58,833 nucleotides of DNA, taken from an uncultured Christensenellaceae bacterium (GTDB lineage: Bacteria; Bacillota; Clostridia; Christensenellales; Borkfalkiaceae). Below, one piece after another: positions 7,967 through 15,747 of this stretch (its first letter is position 1; every line of letters starts with the position of its first letter). Both the position numbers and the translations under genes were made by a program. A model generated the notes under the pieces. That model did no database searches and was not told where the DNA came from. It saw only the letters and a program-made list of their open reading frames with translations. Location: positions 1 to 58,833 of the forward strand of contig CAJUNJ010000013.1 of the NCBI GenBank assembly GCA_910587825.1, in the 5' to 3' direction.

Positions 7967-7987
7967 TACAGAAATTAAAGTTGGCGG
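7925..7987 (+). repeat. Imperfect tandem duplication at the 3' end of the lipoprotein gene
   Basis: A 29-nt segment at 7925-7953 is repeated at 7958-7987 with few changes and one inserted A. The insertion shifts frame, so the stop codon at 7964-7966 falls inside the second copy. Confidence 0.75.
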
Positions 7988-8023
7988 TGAGGTTGGTTTT
8001 TATTGATTTAAAATTTGGTTCCG

Positions 8024-8065
8024 TAACGGAGTGGATACGGCAAGTATCTGCTCCGTTAAAATTTT
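8024..8065 (+). terminator. Intrinsic terminator after lipoprotein gene
   Basis: TAACGGAG (8024-8031) pairs with CTCCGTTA (8051-8058), with an inner GGATAC/GTATCT stem, followed by AAATTTTA. Confidence 0.8.
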
Positions 8066-8150
8066 ATAGTCAAAATTTATTTGTGCTTAACTATAATTTG
8101 AACTTATATTACTGCTAAAAAATTGTGATAAGCGCACCTATGCTCAAAAT

Positions 8151-8179
8151 TTGATTAATACTTAACGGCATGATATAAT
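8151..8179 (+). promoter_or_regulatory. Sigma-A promoter for gdhA
   Basis: TTGATT (8151-8156), a 17-nt spacer and TATAAT (8174-8179). The ribosome site AAGGAG follows at 8208-8213. Confidence 0.8.
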
Positions 8180-8218
8180 AAAAAAAATAAATTATGCTAT
8201 TGCATTTAAGGAGTATTT

Positions 8219-9553
8219 ATGAAATATGTACAGACAGTTCTTGAAAACCTGAAAAAGCACAATCCCAATGAACCCGAATTTCATCAGGCGGCTACGGAAA
8301 TTTTAACTACGCTTGCGCCGGTAGTAGAAAAACATCCCGAATACGAAGCTGCAGGACTTTTGGAAAGGTTTGTAGAACCCGAAAGAGTTATTATGTTCAG
8401 GGTTCCTTGGACCGACGATAACGGAAAAGTTCACGTCAATAAGGGTTATCGCGTACAGTTTAACAGTGCAATAGGTCCTTATAAGGGCGGTTTAAGATTT
8501 CACCCTTCGGTAAATCTTTCAATTATTAAATTTCTCGGTCTTGAACAGATTTTAAAGAACAGTCTTACCGGTTTGCCGATCGGCGGCGGCAAGGGCGGTT
8601 CTGACTTCGACCCCAAAGGTAAATCAGACAGAGAAGTTATGGCGTTTTGCCAAAGCTTTATGACGGAGCTTTACCGCCATATCGGTGCCGATACCGACGT
8701 TCCCGCAGGCGACATAGGTGTCGGCGGAAGAGAAATAGGTTATTTGTTCGGACAGTATAAAAGAATACGCGACGAACACGTCGGCGTGCTTACGGGCAGA
8801 GGGCTTACTTACGGCGGAAGCCTTGTAAGAACGGAGGCGACGGGTTACGGTCTTGTCTACATTACCGAAGAGGCGTTAAAGGCCCGCGGTGACTCGTTTA
8901 AGGGTAAGACGGTGGTTATTTCCGGTTCCGGTAACGTTGCGATATATGCTTGTCAGAAAGCCCAGAGTCTCGGCGCAAAGGTTGTCGCAATGTACGATTC
9001 GAACGGTTACATTTACGACCCCGCAGGTATTAACCTTGATGTAATTAAGGACATAAAGGAAGTTAGGCGCGGCAGAATTAAAGAATATGCCGACAGGGTT
9101 AAAGGCTCTGTTTATAAAGAAGGATGCAAAGGAATTTGGACTATTCCCTGCGACATTGCACTGCCTTGCGCAACACAGAACGAAATCGATGAAAAGTCTG
9201 CTGAAATTCTTGTTAAAAACGGCGTGAAATACGTCGGTGAAGGCGCAAATATGCCTTCAACTTTGGAAGCTATCGAAGTGTTCCAAAAGAATGGCGTTGT
9301 TTTCCTTCCCGCAAAAGCGGCTAATGCTGGCGGCGTGGCAACGTCTGCGCTTGAAATGGCTCAGTCCTCGGGCAGACTGTTCTGGTCATTCGAAGAAGTG
9401 GATGCCAAACTTAAAAACATAATGGTAAATATTTACCATAATATCGATAACGCCGCTAAGGAATACGGCTATGCAGGTAATTACGTTATGGGCGCCAACA
9501 TTGCGGGCTTCATAAAAGTTGCAACCGCTATGATGGCACACGGCGTGGTTTAG
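8219..9553 (+). CDS. gdhA: Glutamate dehydrogenase, NADP-type hexameric
   Basis: The enzyme interconverts 2-oxoglutarate plus ammonia and glutamate. At 444 residues it has the length of the hexameric small (class I) enzyme. It shows the substrate-binding KGGLRFHPSVN block, the catalytic lysine motif PIGGGKGGSDFDP, the PAGDIGVG segment, the Rossmann motif SGSGNVA and the late ANAGGVATSALEM. The overall resemblance is to the NADP-dependent, assimilating type, but cofactor choice is inferred. It is monocistronic, with its own promoter and a strong terminator. It supplies glutamate for the proBA pathway encoded 2 kb downstream. Confidence 0.95.
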   Translation: MKYVQTVLENLKKHNPNEPEFHQAATEILTTLAPVVEKHPEYEAAGLLERFVEPERVIMFRVPWTDDNGKVHVNKGYRVQFNSAIGPYKGGLRFHPSVNLSIIKFLGLEQILKNSLTGLPIGGGKGGSDFDPKGKSDREVMAFCQSFMTELYRHIGADTDVPAGDIGVGGREIGYLFGQYKRIRDEHVGVLTGRGLTYGGSLVRTEATGYGLVYITEEALKARGDSFKGKTVVISGSGNVAIYACQKAQSLGAKVVAMYDSNGYIYDPAGINLDVIKDIKEVRRGRIKEYADRVKGSVYKEGCKGIWTIPCDIALPCATQNEIDEKSAEILVKNGVKYVGEGANMPSTLEAIEVFQKNGVVFLPAKAANAGGVATSALEMAQSSGRLFWSFEEVDAKLKNIMVNIYHNIDNAAKEYGYAGNYVMGANIAGFIKVATAMMAHGVV

Positions 9554-9573
9554 TTGTAAAAATAAATTTAAGC

Positions 9574-9607
9574 GGCAGAAACGAAAATTCGTTTCTGCCT
9601 ATTTTTT
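9574..9607 (+). terminator. Intrinsic terminator of gdhA
   Basis: A perfect 12-bp stem (9574-9585 with 9588-9599) with an AA loop is followed by TATTTTTT. Confidence 0.92.
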
Positions 9608-9612
9608 ACACA

Positions 9613-9665
9613 AATTATTGACAAACAATAATTTATATCATATAATATTATTGATAAACAATAAT
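9613..9665 (+). promoter_or_regulatory. Consensus promoter embedded between two identical operators
   Basis: TTGACA (9618-9623), a 17-nt spacer and TATAAT (9641-9646) form a perfect sigma-A promoter. Two copies of the palindrome TTATTGAYAAACAATAA lie at 9613-9633 and 9647-9665. The first covers the -35 box and the second covers the start region. They are the likely binding sites of the regulator encoded at 10660. Confidence 0.75.
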
Positions 9666-9683
9666 TGATATGGTGGGCGGGCT

Positions 9684-10658
9684 ATGATTAGAATATTCAA
9701 AAACAATATTAAAAAAATAATTTTCTTAGGTTTTTCATTACTTTTTCTTGTTTTGGCGCTTTGCGTAAATTGGAACGATGCAAACTTTTTTAACATTATT
9801 TATCTGCCGTTAAAAAGTATAGGAGATTATATCCGCTCGCTCGGAAATACTGTCGGCGGTTGGTTGCTTTATATCTTTTTGGGGATTTTGCCCTTAGCTT
9901 TTCCTATATACAAAATTATTAGAACAAGAAAAATTTATATATTTGGAATTGCGTGGATTACGCTTTGTGTATTTGATTATGTAATGTTATATTTTTACAT
10001 TAATCCGCACCTTCTTGGCAGTGTAATTGTTTCGGGTACAGATAAGTTAAATGAAATCGCGCTTATCGGTTTTGAAGTAACTTTTTTTATTCTGCTATTT
10101 ATTTGTGCGTTAATAGAAGTATGTTTGTCTATGAAGTACAGACACGAAAAGTATTATTTTTTAGCTGAAATTATAATTGATATACTCATTTTTATTATAA
10201 TTTTCAATGTATGCTTTACTACCGTTTTAAATGCAAAATCGCAAATAGCCGATATTAATACGGCGCATTTGTCGGAGATAAATTTCAATAAAGGACTAAA
10301 CGTGTTTGCGGTTGTTTTTTCTTTATTGATAAAGTGTGTTCCGCCGGCTGTAACTGTATTTTTACTTTTTAAATGCTGTGATTTTATTGACAAATTAAAA
10401 AATAATGCGTTTAGTCCTAAAAATATCGGATATTTGAAGGAAATTACCCGATTTGCCAAGCTTACGGTTTTAATTACATTGACGGCAACGGCAGTTAATA
10501 ATATTTTTAATATCACGCTTTCCAAATGGATTTTAAATGCAAATTACAGTTTCGAAGTTCCTATCGTCCTTTTGCTTACGGTATGCCTTGTGGTTATTTT
10601 TTCGGAAATACTAATCGGCGCTATAAAAATCAGCGAGGAGCAGAAGCTGGTAATCTGA
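9684..10658 (+). CDS. Multi-pass membrane protein with DUF2975-type carboxyl half
   Basis: The 324-residue protein has about eight predicted hydrophobic helices. Residues about 200-324 match the DUF2975 family: a KCCDFIDKLKNN segment, an NIGYLKEITRFAKL amphipathic stretch, two helices, and the closing FSEILIGAIKISEEQKLVI. The first half adds four extra helices, so it is nearly twice the usual family length. DUF2975 genes are typically paired with a small YozG-type repressor, as here (stop and start 1 nt apart). Function is unknown; a role in membrane stress or signalling is only inferred. Two operator copies overlap its promoter, implying tight repression. Confidence 0.7.
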   Translation: MIRIFKNNIKKIIFLGFSLLFLVLALCVNWNDANFFNIIYLPLKSIGDYIRSLGNTVGGWLLYIFLGILPLAFPIYKIIRTRKIYIFGIAWITLCVFDYVMLYFYINPHLLGSVIVSGTDKLNEIALIGFEVTFFILLFICALIEVCLSMKYRHEKYYFLAEIIIDILIFIIIFNVCFTTVLNAKSQIADINTAHLSEINFNKGLNVFAVVFSLLIKCVPPAVTVFLLFKCCDFIDKLKNNAFSPKNIGYLKEITRFAKLTVLITLTATAVNNIFNITLSKWILNANYSFEVPIVLLLTVCLVVIFSEILIGAIKISEEQKLVI

Positions 10659-10659
10659 T

Positions 10660-10878
10660 ATGGCGATAATTGTTAAACTTGACGACGCTTTGAAAAAGCG
10701 TGGAATTACTTCAAAAGAACTATGCGAGTTGGTTGGCATAACCGAAGCCAATATGTCTATACTTCGCAGCGGAAAGGCGAAAGCGGTAAGATTTACGACT
10801 TTGAACTCGATTTGCTATCATTTAAACTGCAATCCCGCAGATATTCTGCAATTCGACGGACAAAAAACGGAGGATTAA
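10660..10878 (+). CDS. YozG/Cro-CI type small transcriptional regulator
   Basis: This 72-residue protein is a single helix-turn-helix domain. It begins MAIIVKLDDALKKRGIT, then has the HTH helices around ELCELVGITEANMSILRSGK, and ends with the CNPADILQ motif typical of the YozG subgroup of XRE regulators. It lacks any effector domain. It is encoded immediately after the DUF2975-type gene and 3 nt before a lipoprotein gene. The duplicated palindrome at the operon promoter is the obvious candidate operator, so autorepression is inferred. Confidence 0.88.
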   Translation: MAIIVKLDDALKKRGITSKELCELVGITEANMSILRSGKAKAVRFTTLNSICYHLNCNPADILQFDGQKTED

Positions 10879-10881
10879 ATT

Positions 10882-11748
10882 ATGTTTAAAAAGTTTTTGG
10901 CGGCTATTATATCTTTTGTTGCTTTATTTTCCTTAAACGGTTGTCTTGTTTTGCCGCAAGACAGCTCCGGTAACGGAACGTATACAGAAGATATGTTTTC
11001 GGGACTTATGTTCACTTTGTATGAACGCGGTCAGGATTTTTCCGTTCCCTTGACATCGGCAACGTTTGGCGACGAAAATTGTATTGCGGTATATATAGAA
11101 TTTACAAATAAAAACGGAGAAAAGTGGTTTACGTCTGCTTCTTCGGGAAATATATATTTAAATGCCGACGGACATAAGCAAACAGTCGGTGAAGCAGACG
11201 ACGGAAATATTATGCGTATGTCTACCGCAGGCAGCGTTATATACTTAAATCCCGATAGTTTTTTAACCGATGTGCATTTTTCTATGGATGAAATTTCGCG
11301 TGATAAAAACGGCAATATTGTACGTAATGAAGGTACGGTGATTTCCGTTCCCGTAAGCGGTATTTCCGAGTATACTGCTACAAATGAAGTTAAACGGTCT
11401 GTTACGTTTACTCAGACAATAAACGGAAAAAGCGAAGAAAAAACCGAAAATTACAGTCTTTGCGTAACGCTTATTTTGAAGATACGCGAGATAGGTAAGG
11501 ATTGGCGCATCGTTCAATACAATGACGACGGACAAATAATTGAAAATACTTCCGTAACAAAACAAGACGCGGGGGATTTCGCAATTAAAAGCGACTGCGC
11601 ATTTGTGATTGCCGAAGAGGTATTGGCAAACGGGGAAGTTAAGCGCACTCTATATGAAAAACAGGACGGGAAATGGAATGATGTCGTATTTTTATTTGAC
11701 GGCGGTTTAGGTATTCTTGCAAATTCAACTTTTAAACTTATCGGTTAG
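10882..11748 (+). CDS. Lipoprotein of unknown function
   Basis: The 288-residue product starts with a lipoprotein signal ending in the lipobox LNGC (Cys21), so it should be anchored on the outer face of the membrane. The mature part is predicted mostly beta, with several KNGE/NGK turns and no recognisable domain. GGAGG at 10869-10873 supports the start. It is the third gene of the operon headed by the DUF2975-type protein and probably shares its regulation. I do not recognise the family. Confidence 0.7.
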   Translation: MFKKFLAAIISFVALFSLNGCLVLPQDSSGNGTYTEDMFSGLMFTLYERGQDFSVPLTSATFGDENCIAVYIEFTNKNGEKWFTSASSGNIYLNADGHKQTVGEADDGNIMRMSTAGSVIYLNPDSFLTDVHFSMDEISRDKNGNIVRNEGTVISVPVSGISEYTATNEVKRSVTFTQTINGKSEEKTENYSLCVTLILKIREIGKDWRIVQYNDDGQIIENTSVTKQDAGDFAIKSDCAFVIAEEVLANGEVKRTLYEKQDGKWNDVVFLFDGGLGILANSTFKLIG

Positions 11749-11782
11749 GGAAGAATAGTATAAAACTTCTCCGCTCGTATGG

Positions 11783-11811
11783 TTGACTTAAATCGTAAAA
11801 AATTGTAATAT
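11783..11811 (+). promoter_or_regulatory. Sigma-A promoter for proBA
   Basis: TTGACT (11783-11788), a 17-nt spacer and TAATAT (11806-11811). Confidence 0.7.
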
Positions 11812-11831
11812 AAATAAAAACAGGGTGGGTT

Positions 11832-12599
11832 ATGCGTTTAGTTATAAAAGTCGGTACGTCAACTTTGACTTATCCGTCGGGCAGACTTAATATACGCCGT
11901 GTAGACCGTCTGTGTATGGTTTTAAGCGATCTGTTAAACGGTGGACACGAAGTTGTTCTCGTATCGTCGGGTGCGATAGGTATGGGCGTTGGCAAATTAA
12001 ACCTTGACGGCCGCCCTTCCGATATGCCTACCAAACAAGCCGCCGCCGCGGTAGGGCAGTGCGAGCTTATGTATACATACGACAAATTGTTCGGCGGATA
12101 CGGTCAGACGGTTGCGCAGATACTTATTACGGGTGAAGACGTGGAAAGTGAAAGGCGGCGCAGGCATTTTACCGATACTGTATTCAGACTTCTTGAGCTT
12201 AAAGTCATTCCCGTAATAAACGAAAACGATACGGTGTCAACCGATGAAATTTCGGTTGGGGACAACGACACTCTCGCGGCTATTGTTGCGGTAAACGTTA
12301 AAGCCGATTTGTTGGTCTTACTTTCGGATATTGACGGTTTGTATACCGGCGATCCCAAAAAGGACGAGAGGGCGAAGTTAATATCGTATATAGATAAGAT
12401 TGATGATGAAATTATATCTCTTGCAGGCGGGGCGGGCAGTAAGTTGGGAACTGGCGGAATGGCGACGAAAATAAGCGCCGCTAAGCTTTGTACGGATAGC
12501 GGTATCGATATGGTGATAGCTAATGGAAGTGCGCCTGATGTTATTTATAAAATTATCGGCGGTGAAAGCGTCGGAACAAGATTTGCGGGTAAAAAATGA
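11832..12599 (+). CDS. proB: Glutamate 5-kinase lacking the PUA domain
   Basis: ProB phosphorylates glutamate, the first step of proline synthesis. The 255-residue amino acid kinase domain starts with the IKVGTSTLT phosphate loop. It has VSSGAIGMG, the PVINENDTVS substrate segment, the DNDTLAA motif, LLSDIDGLYTGDP and the nucleotide-site KLGTGGMATK. It ends after VGTRFAGKK, so the carboxyl-terminal PUA domain found in Escherichia coli ProB (about 367 residues) is absent; kinase-only forms are known. The stop overlaps the proA start by 4 nt. Confidence 0.95.
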   Translation: MRLVIKVGTSTLTYPSGRLNIRRVDRLCMVLSDLLNGGHEVVLVSSGAIGMGVGKLNLDGRPSDMPTKQAAAAVGQCELMYTYDKLFGGYGQTVAQILITGEDVESERRRRHFTDTVFRLLELKVIPVINENDTVSTDEISVGDNDTLAAIVAVNVKADLLVLLSDIDGLYTGDPKKDERAKLISYIDKIDDEIISLAGGAGSKLGTGGMATKISAAKLCTDSGIDMVIANGSAPDVIYKIIGGESVGTRFAGKK

Positions 12600-13855
12600 C
12601 GACATTTGAAATTTTGGAAAATGCAAAAAGAATAAAGAATTCGGTTGCAGTAATGTCTACTGAGCAGAAGACGTCTGCATTAATTAATATGGCTGCCGCC
12701 ATTGAAGACGATTGTGAAGCTATTTTAAGGGCGAATACTGCCGATTTAAACGTTGTGCGCAGTACTATGTCTGACGTAATGCTTGACAGATTGGCTTTAA
12801 ATGCCGAAAGAGTACATTCTATGAGCGAAGGTTTAAGGGCAATTTCAAAACTTCCCGACCCTATAGGTTGCGTTTTGGACGAATTTACAAGGGGTGACGG
12901 ATTAACTGTCCGTAAAGAAACGGTGCCCCTCGGGGTTATTGCTATTATTTATGAAAGCAGACCCAATGTAACTGCCGATGCGGCAGGACTTGCGTTGAAA
13001 AGCGGAAATGTTTGTGTGCTTAAAATCGGAAAAGAGGCGTTTTTGTCTGCAAGGGCAATTGTAAACGCAATGCGTAAAGGTCTTAAAAAAGCAGGGGTGT
13101 CGCAGAATGTCGTAAGCCTTATCGAAGATACGTCGCGCGAGAGTGCAAACGAACTTATGTCCGCAGTAGGATATGTAGATTTGCTTATCCCCCGCGGAGG
13201 TAAAGGCTTAATTGATGCGTGTGTAAAAAATGCAAAGGTGCCGTGCATACAGACGGGGACGGGCATTTGCCACGTTTACGTTGATGAATTTGCCGATGAA
13301 GAGAAGGCGTTGAATATAATTGAAAACGCCAAGTGCAGTCGGCCTTCCGTCTGCAATGCGATGGAAGTTTGCCTTGTAAACAGAAATATTGCCGAAAGTT
13401 TTTTGCCCAGACTTCACGCCAGAATTGTTTCGGGCAGATACGAAAATCCGGTAAAATTAAAACTCGACGAAGACGGTTATAAAATTCTCGGCGGATGGAG
13501 TGGCTGTTATAAAGCCGAAGAAAATGATTTCGATACCGAGTTTTTGGATTATGTTATGGCGGTGAAGATAGTGGACGGGGTTAAGGATGCTATTTCGCAT
13601 ATTTCCTCGCACTCGACGGGTCACAGCGACTGTATCGTAACCGAAAATGCCGAAAACGCAAAATTCTTTACACGCTCGGTTGACAGCGCCGCCGTGTATG
13701 TAAACGCTTCTACAAGATTTACCGACGGCGGGGAATTCGGGCTGTGCGGTGAGATAGGGATTTCAACGCAGAAGCTTCACGCCCGCGGTCCAATGGGGCT
13801 TTCCGAACTGTGTTCTTATAAGTACGTTGTAACGGGTAACGGTCATATCAGATAA
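12596..13855 (+). CDS. proA: Glutamate-5-semialdehyde dehydrogenase
   Basis: ProA reduces glutamyl 5-phosphate to the semialdehyde that cyclises toward proline. The 419-residue protein is full length. It has the ESRPNVTADAAGLALKSGN nucleotide-binding segment, the LIPRGGKGLI motif, the catalytic-cysteine region KCSRPSVCNAMEV, and the end block FGLCGEIGISTQKLHARGPMGL. It is translationally coupled to proB through an ATGA overlap and is followed by a terminator. proC is not in the window. Confidence 0.95.
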   Translation: MTTFEILENAKRIKNSVAVMSTEQKTSALINMAAAIEDDCEAILRANTADLNVVRSTMSDVMLDRLALNAERVHSMSEGLRAISKLPDPIGCVLDEFTRGDGLTVRKETVPLGVIAIIYESRPNVTADAAGLALKSGNVCVLKIGKEAFLSARAIVNAMRKGLKKAGVSQNVVSLIEDTSRESANELMSAVGYVDLLIPRGGKGLIDACVKNAKVPCIQTGTGICHVYVDEFADEEKALNIIENAKCSRPSVCNAMEVCLVNRNIAESFLPRLHARIVSGRYENPVKLKLDEDGYKILGGWSGCYKAEENDFDTEFLDYVMAVKIVDGVKDAISHISSHSTGHSDCIVTENAENAKFFTRSVDSAAVYVNASTRFTDGGEFGLCGEIGISTQKLHARGPMGLSELCSYKYVVTGNGHIR

Positions 13856-13858
13856 ATT

Positions 13859-13898
13859 AAACCGCACTGTGCCGAAATTGAAGCGCAGTGCGGTTTTC
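13859..13898. terminator. Terminator between convergent proA and dnaD-like genes
   Basis: AACCGCACTGTGC (13860-13872) pairs with GCGCAGTGCGGTT (13883-13895), followed by TT on the plus strand. It sits against the 3' end of the opposing gene. Confidence 0.85.
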
Positions 13899-13900
13899 AT

Positions 13901-15607
13901 TTATAATGAGGAAATAAATTTTTTAAGACATTGGCATTGTTTGCCCTGTTTGTCGTAACCGGTATCGTTGCAAATTTTGCAGGAGTATTTGGGTGTAAAG
14001 TCGGCTTTATCAATGTTAAGTTCTTTAAGCCGTATGTCACCGTCGGCTTCAAGCTGTGAAATTTGCTTCGCTATTCTTTTACTTTCATTGCCGTCACGCA
14101 CTTCGGCAAAAGCAAGGTCTATGGATAATTCGTTTATCTTTTTGTGAATTTTTGCGTATGCTTCGTCGGACAAAGCCCTTTTTAATGCGCGTTCGGCAAA
14201 ATCTTCTGCCATATGGCGTAAATCGTAGTAGTGCCGTTCTATCTCCGCACGGGATATGCGGTTTTCCGCAGCACTGCTTTGTACGTTATGCCGTTCAATT
14301 TTATCAGGCGAGATAACGCCTTCGGCTTTCCAGGATGAAAGAATGCTGTTCATATAAGCCATCGGGTTAGATTTGCCTGCGGAAAGTTTTGCCGCTTCCA
14401 AAATCATATCTTCCGAAAAGTTCCAGCTTTTCCATTTTGTAAGGCATTCCCTGTCCCAGGTTATTATTTTCCTTGTCAGTCCGCAGTATGAAAGTATTTT
14501 TTTGATAAACGCATCTTCTGTGTCGCAATTTTTTATGTGTTCGCCTACACTTTCGTCGTTGACTATTCCGTCGTTGTACAGTTTTTGTACAAATTCGTGC
14601 ATATCTTCAAATGACTTTAAATTATGCCTGAAACAAAAAGAAGCGATAAACTTCATACATTCGAATGAATAACCGTAATCGTACCACACGTTTACGTAAT
14701 TCTCGACATAGGGGGCGGAATTTTGCATATATACGCCAAGCGTACGCGCAATGTCAGCCGTTGCAAGATTTACCGAGTTTTTATTTTTGCAATAATCTTC
14801 TATTTCTTTTATGTCAAATTTTTTGTTTTTATATAATTCAGTAAGTGCGGAGTCAAGCTTTTCCGGTGTCTTTGCTTTGAAGTGACGCGATGCGGCAATT
14901 ATAGCATTGTCTTCAAAACCCAATTCCGATGTCCATTTTTTATAAAATTTATCGTCTTCGAAATCGGGCTGTCTGTTTATGCCCGCCGCCGAGAAAATTT
15001 TTATAAGGGCAGGGGTGGACGACGTGTATGCCGAAAGTTTATCGTCGACTTTCTTTACCGTGGTAACGCCTTCTTCCGCAAAGCTTTTGGCAACCTTTTT
15101 AATATACTGAACCCTGATGTTATCGCCTTTTAGGTTTACACAGTAGTTTATAATCATAATAAGGGCGTTTTGTTCGAAGCCGTAATCTTCCATAAGCGCA
15201 AAATATTCTCTGAATTCGTTTGTGGAAATCATTCTGCCCTTAATGATATTTTGCACGTTTTTGGTAAAATCGGCGTATTTTTCCGGCTTGTATTTTTTTG
15301 GCGTTCCGTAATCGTTTTCGGCTTCAAGTATTTTTACTTCGAAAGGCGAATGTGAAACTATGGAAACAAGTTCAAACTCTTCAAGATATTCGAAATAATT
15401 TTTTGCTTCGTCAGAAGTAATGGAAAGTCGGGTCGCCAAATCTTCAAGCGAGTAGGAAGTAAGTCCGTTATTAAGGATATAAAGCGCGAAAAGGTATACT
15501 TTGACCGCAACGGGGTCAAGTACGGGCATATATTTAGTTATAAATTTGTTTTCAACGCTCGTAAACGATTTTTTTGCAAAACCGTCCGAAACCGAAATCA
15601 AAGCCAT
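13901..15607 (-). CDS. DnaD-repeat primosomal protein fused to a DnaC-type amino-terminal domain
   Basis: The 568-residue protein starts with a winged-helix region (about 1-100, with LEDLATRLSITSDEAKNYFEYL). Several DnaD-like helical repeats follow; the clearest contains the canonical NPMAYMNSILSSWKAEGV near residue 435. The last 90 residues resemble the amino-terminal, helicase-binding part of the DnaC/DnaI loader: a coiled helix, a YSCKICNDTG Cys pair and a CQC pair forming a zinc-binding knuckle. The chain stops where the AAA+ ATPase would begin, so no Walker motifs exist. DnaD and DnaC are normally separate neighbouring genes. It likely helps load DnaB (25368) during replication restart or initiation; this is inference. 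A GGAG ribosome site supports the start. Confidence 0.75.
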   Translation of the reverse strand: MALISVSDGFAKKSFTSVENKFITKYMPVLDPVAVKVYLFALYILNNGLTSYSLEDLATRLSITSDEAKNYFEYLEEFELVSIVSHSPFEVKILEAENDYGTPKKYKPEKYADFTKNVQNIIKGRMISTNEFREYFALMEDYGFEQNALIMIINYCVNLKGDNIRVQYIKKVAKSFAEEGVTTVKKVDDKLSAYTSSTPALIKIFSAAGINRQPDFEDDKFYKKWTSELGFEDNAIIAASRHFKAKTPEKLDSALTELYKNKKFDIKEIEDYCKNKNSVNLATADIARTLGVYMQNSAPYVENYVNVWYDYGYSFECMKFIASFCFRHNLKSFEDMHEFVQKLYNDGIVNDESVGEHIKNCDTEDAFIKKILSYCGLTRKIITWDRECLTKWKSWNFSEDMILEAAKLSAGKSNPMAYMNSILSSWKAEGVISPDKIERHNVQSSAAENRISRAEIERHYYDLRHMAEDFAERALKRALSDEAYAKIHKKINELSIDLAFAEVRDGNESKRIAKQISQLEADGDIRLKELNIDKADFTPKYSCKICNDTGYDKQGKQCQCLKKFISSL

Positions 15608-15631
15608 TTTTTCAAACTCCGTTTTTATCGC

Positions 15632-15660
15632 TTGATTTATTTATTCAAAAGGACTATAAT
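15632..15660 (+). promoter_or_regulatory. Promoter for sbcDC operon
   Basis: TTGATT (15632-15637), a 17-nt spacer and TATAAT (15655-15660). Confidence 0.7.
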
Positions 15661-15675
15661 ATTTAAGTAAATTAT

Positions 15676-15704
15676 ATTATAAGTGTAAGAACAAAAAAAA
15701 TCAA
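15676..15704 (-). promoter_or_regulatory. Promoter for DnaD-like gene, divergent from sbcDC
   Basis: On the minus strand TTGATT (15699-15704), a 17-nt spacer and TATAAT (15676-15681). The divergent -10 boxes are 15 bp apart, so the transcripts overlap at their 5' ends. Confidence 0.7.
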
Positions 15705-15747
15705 ATACATTTGTCGTAATTTGCCGTAATTTTTTAAAGGCTGCTTA

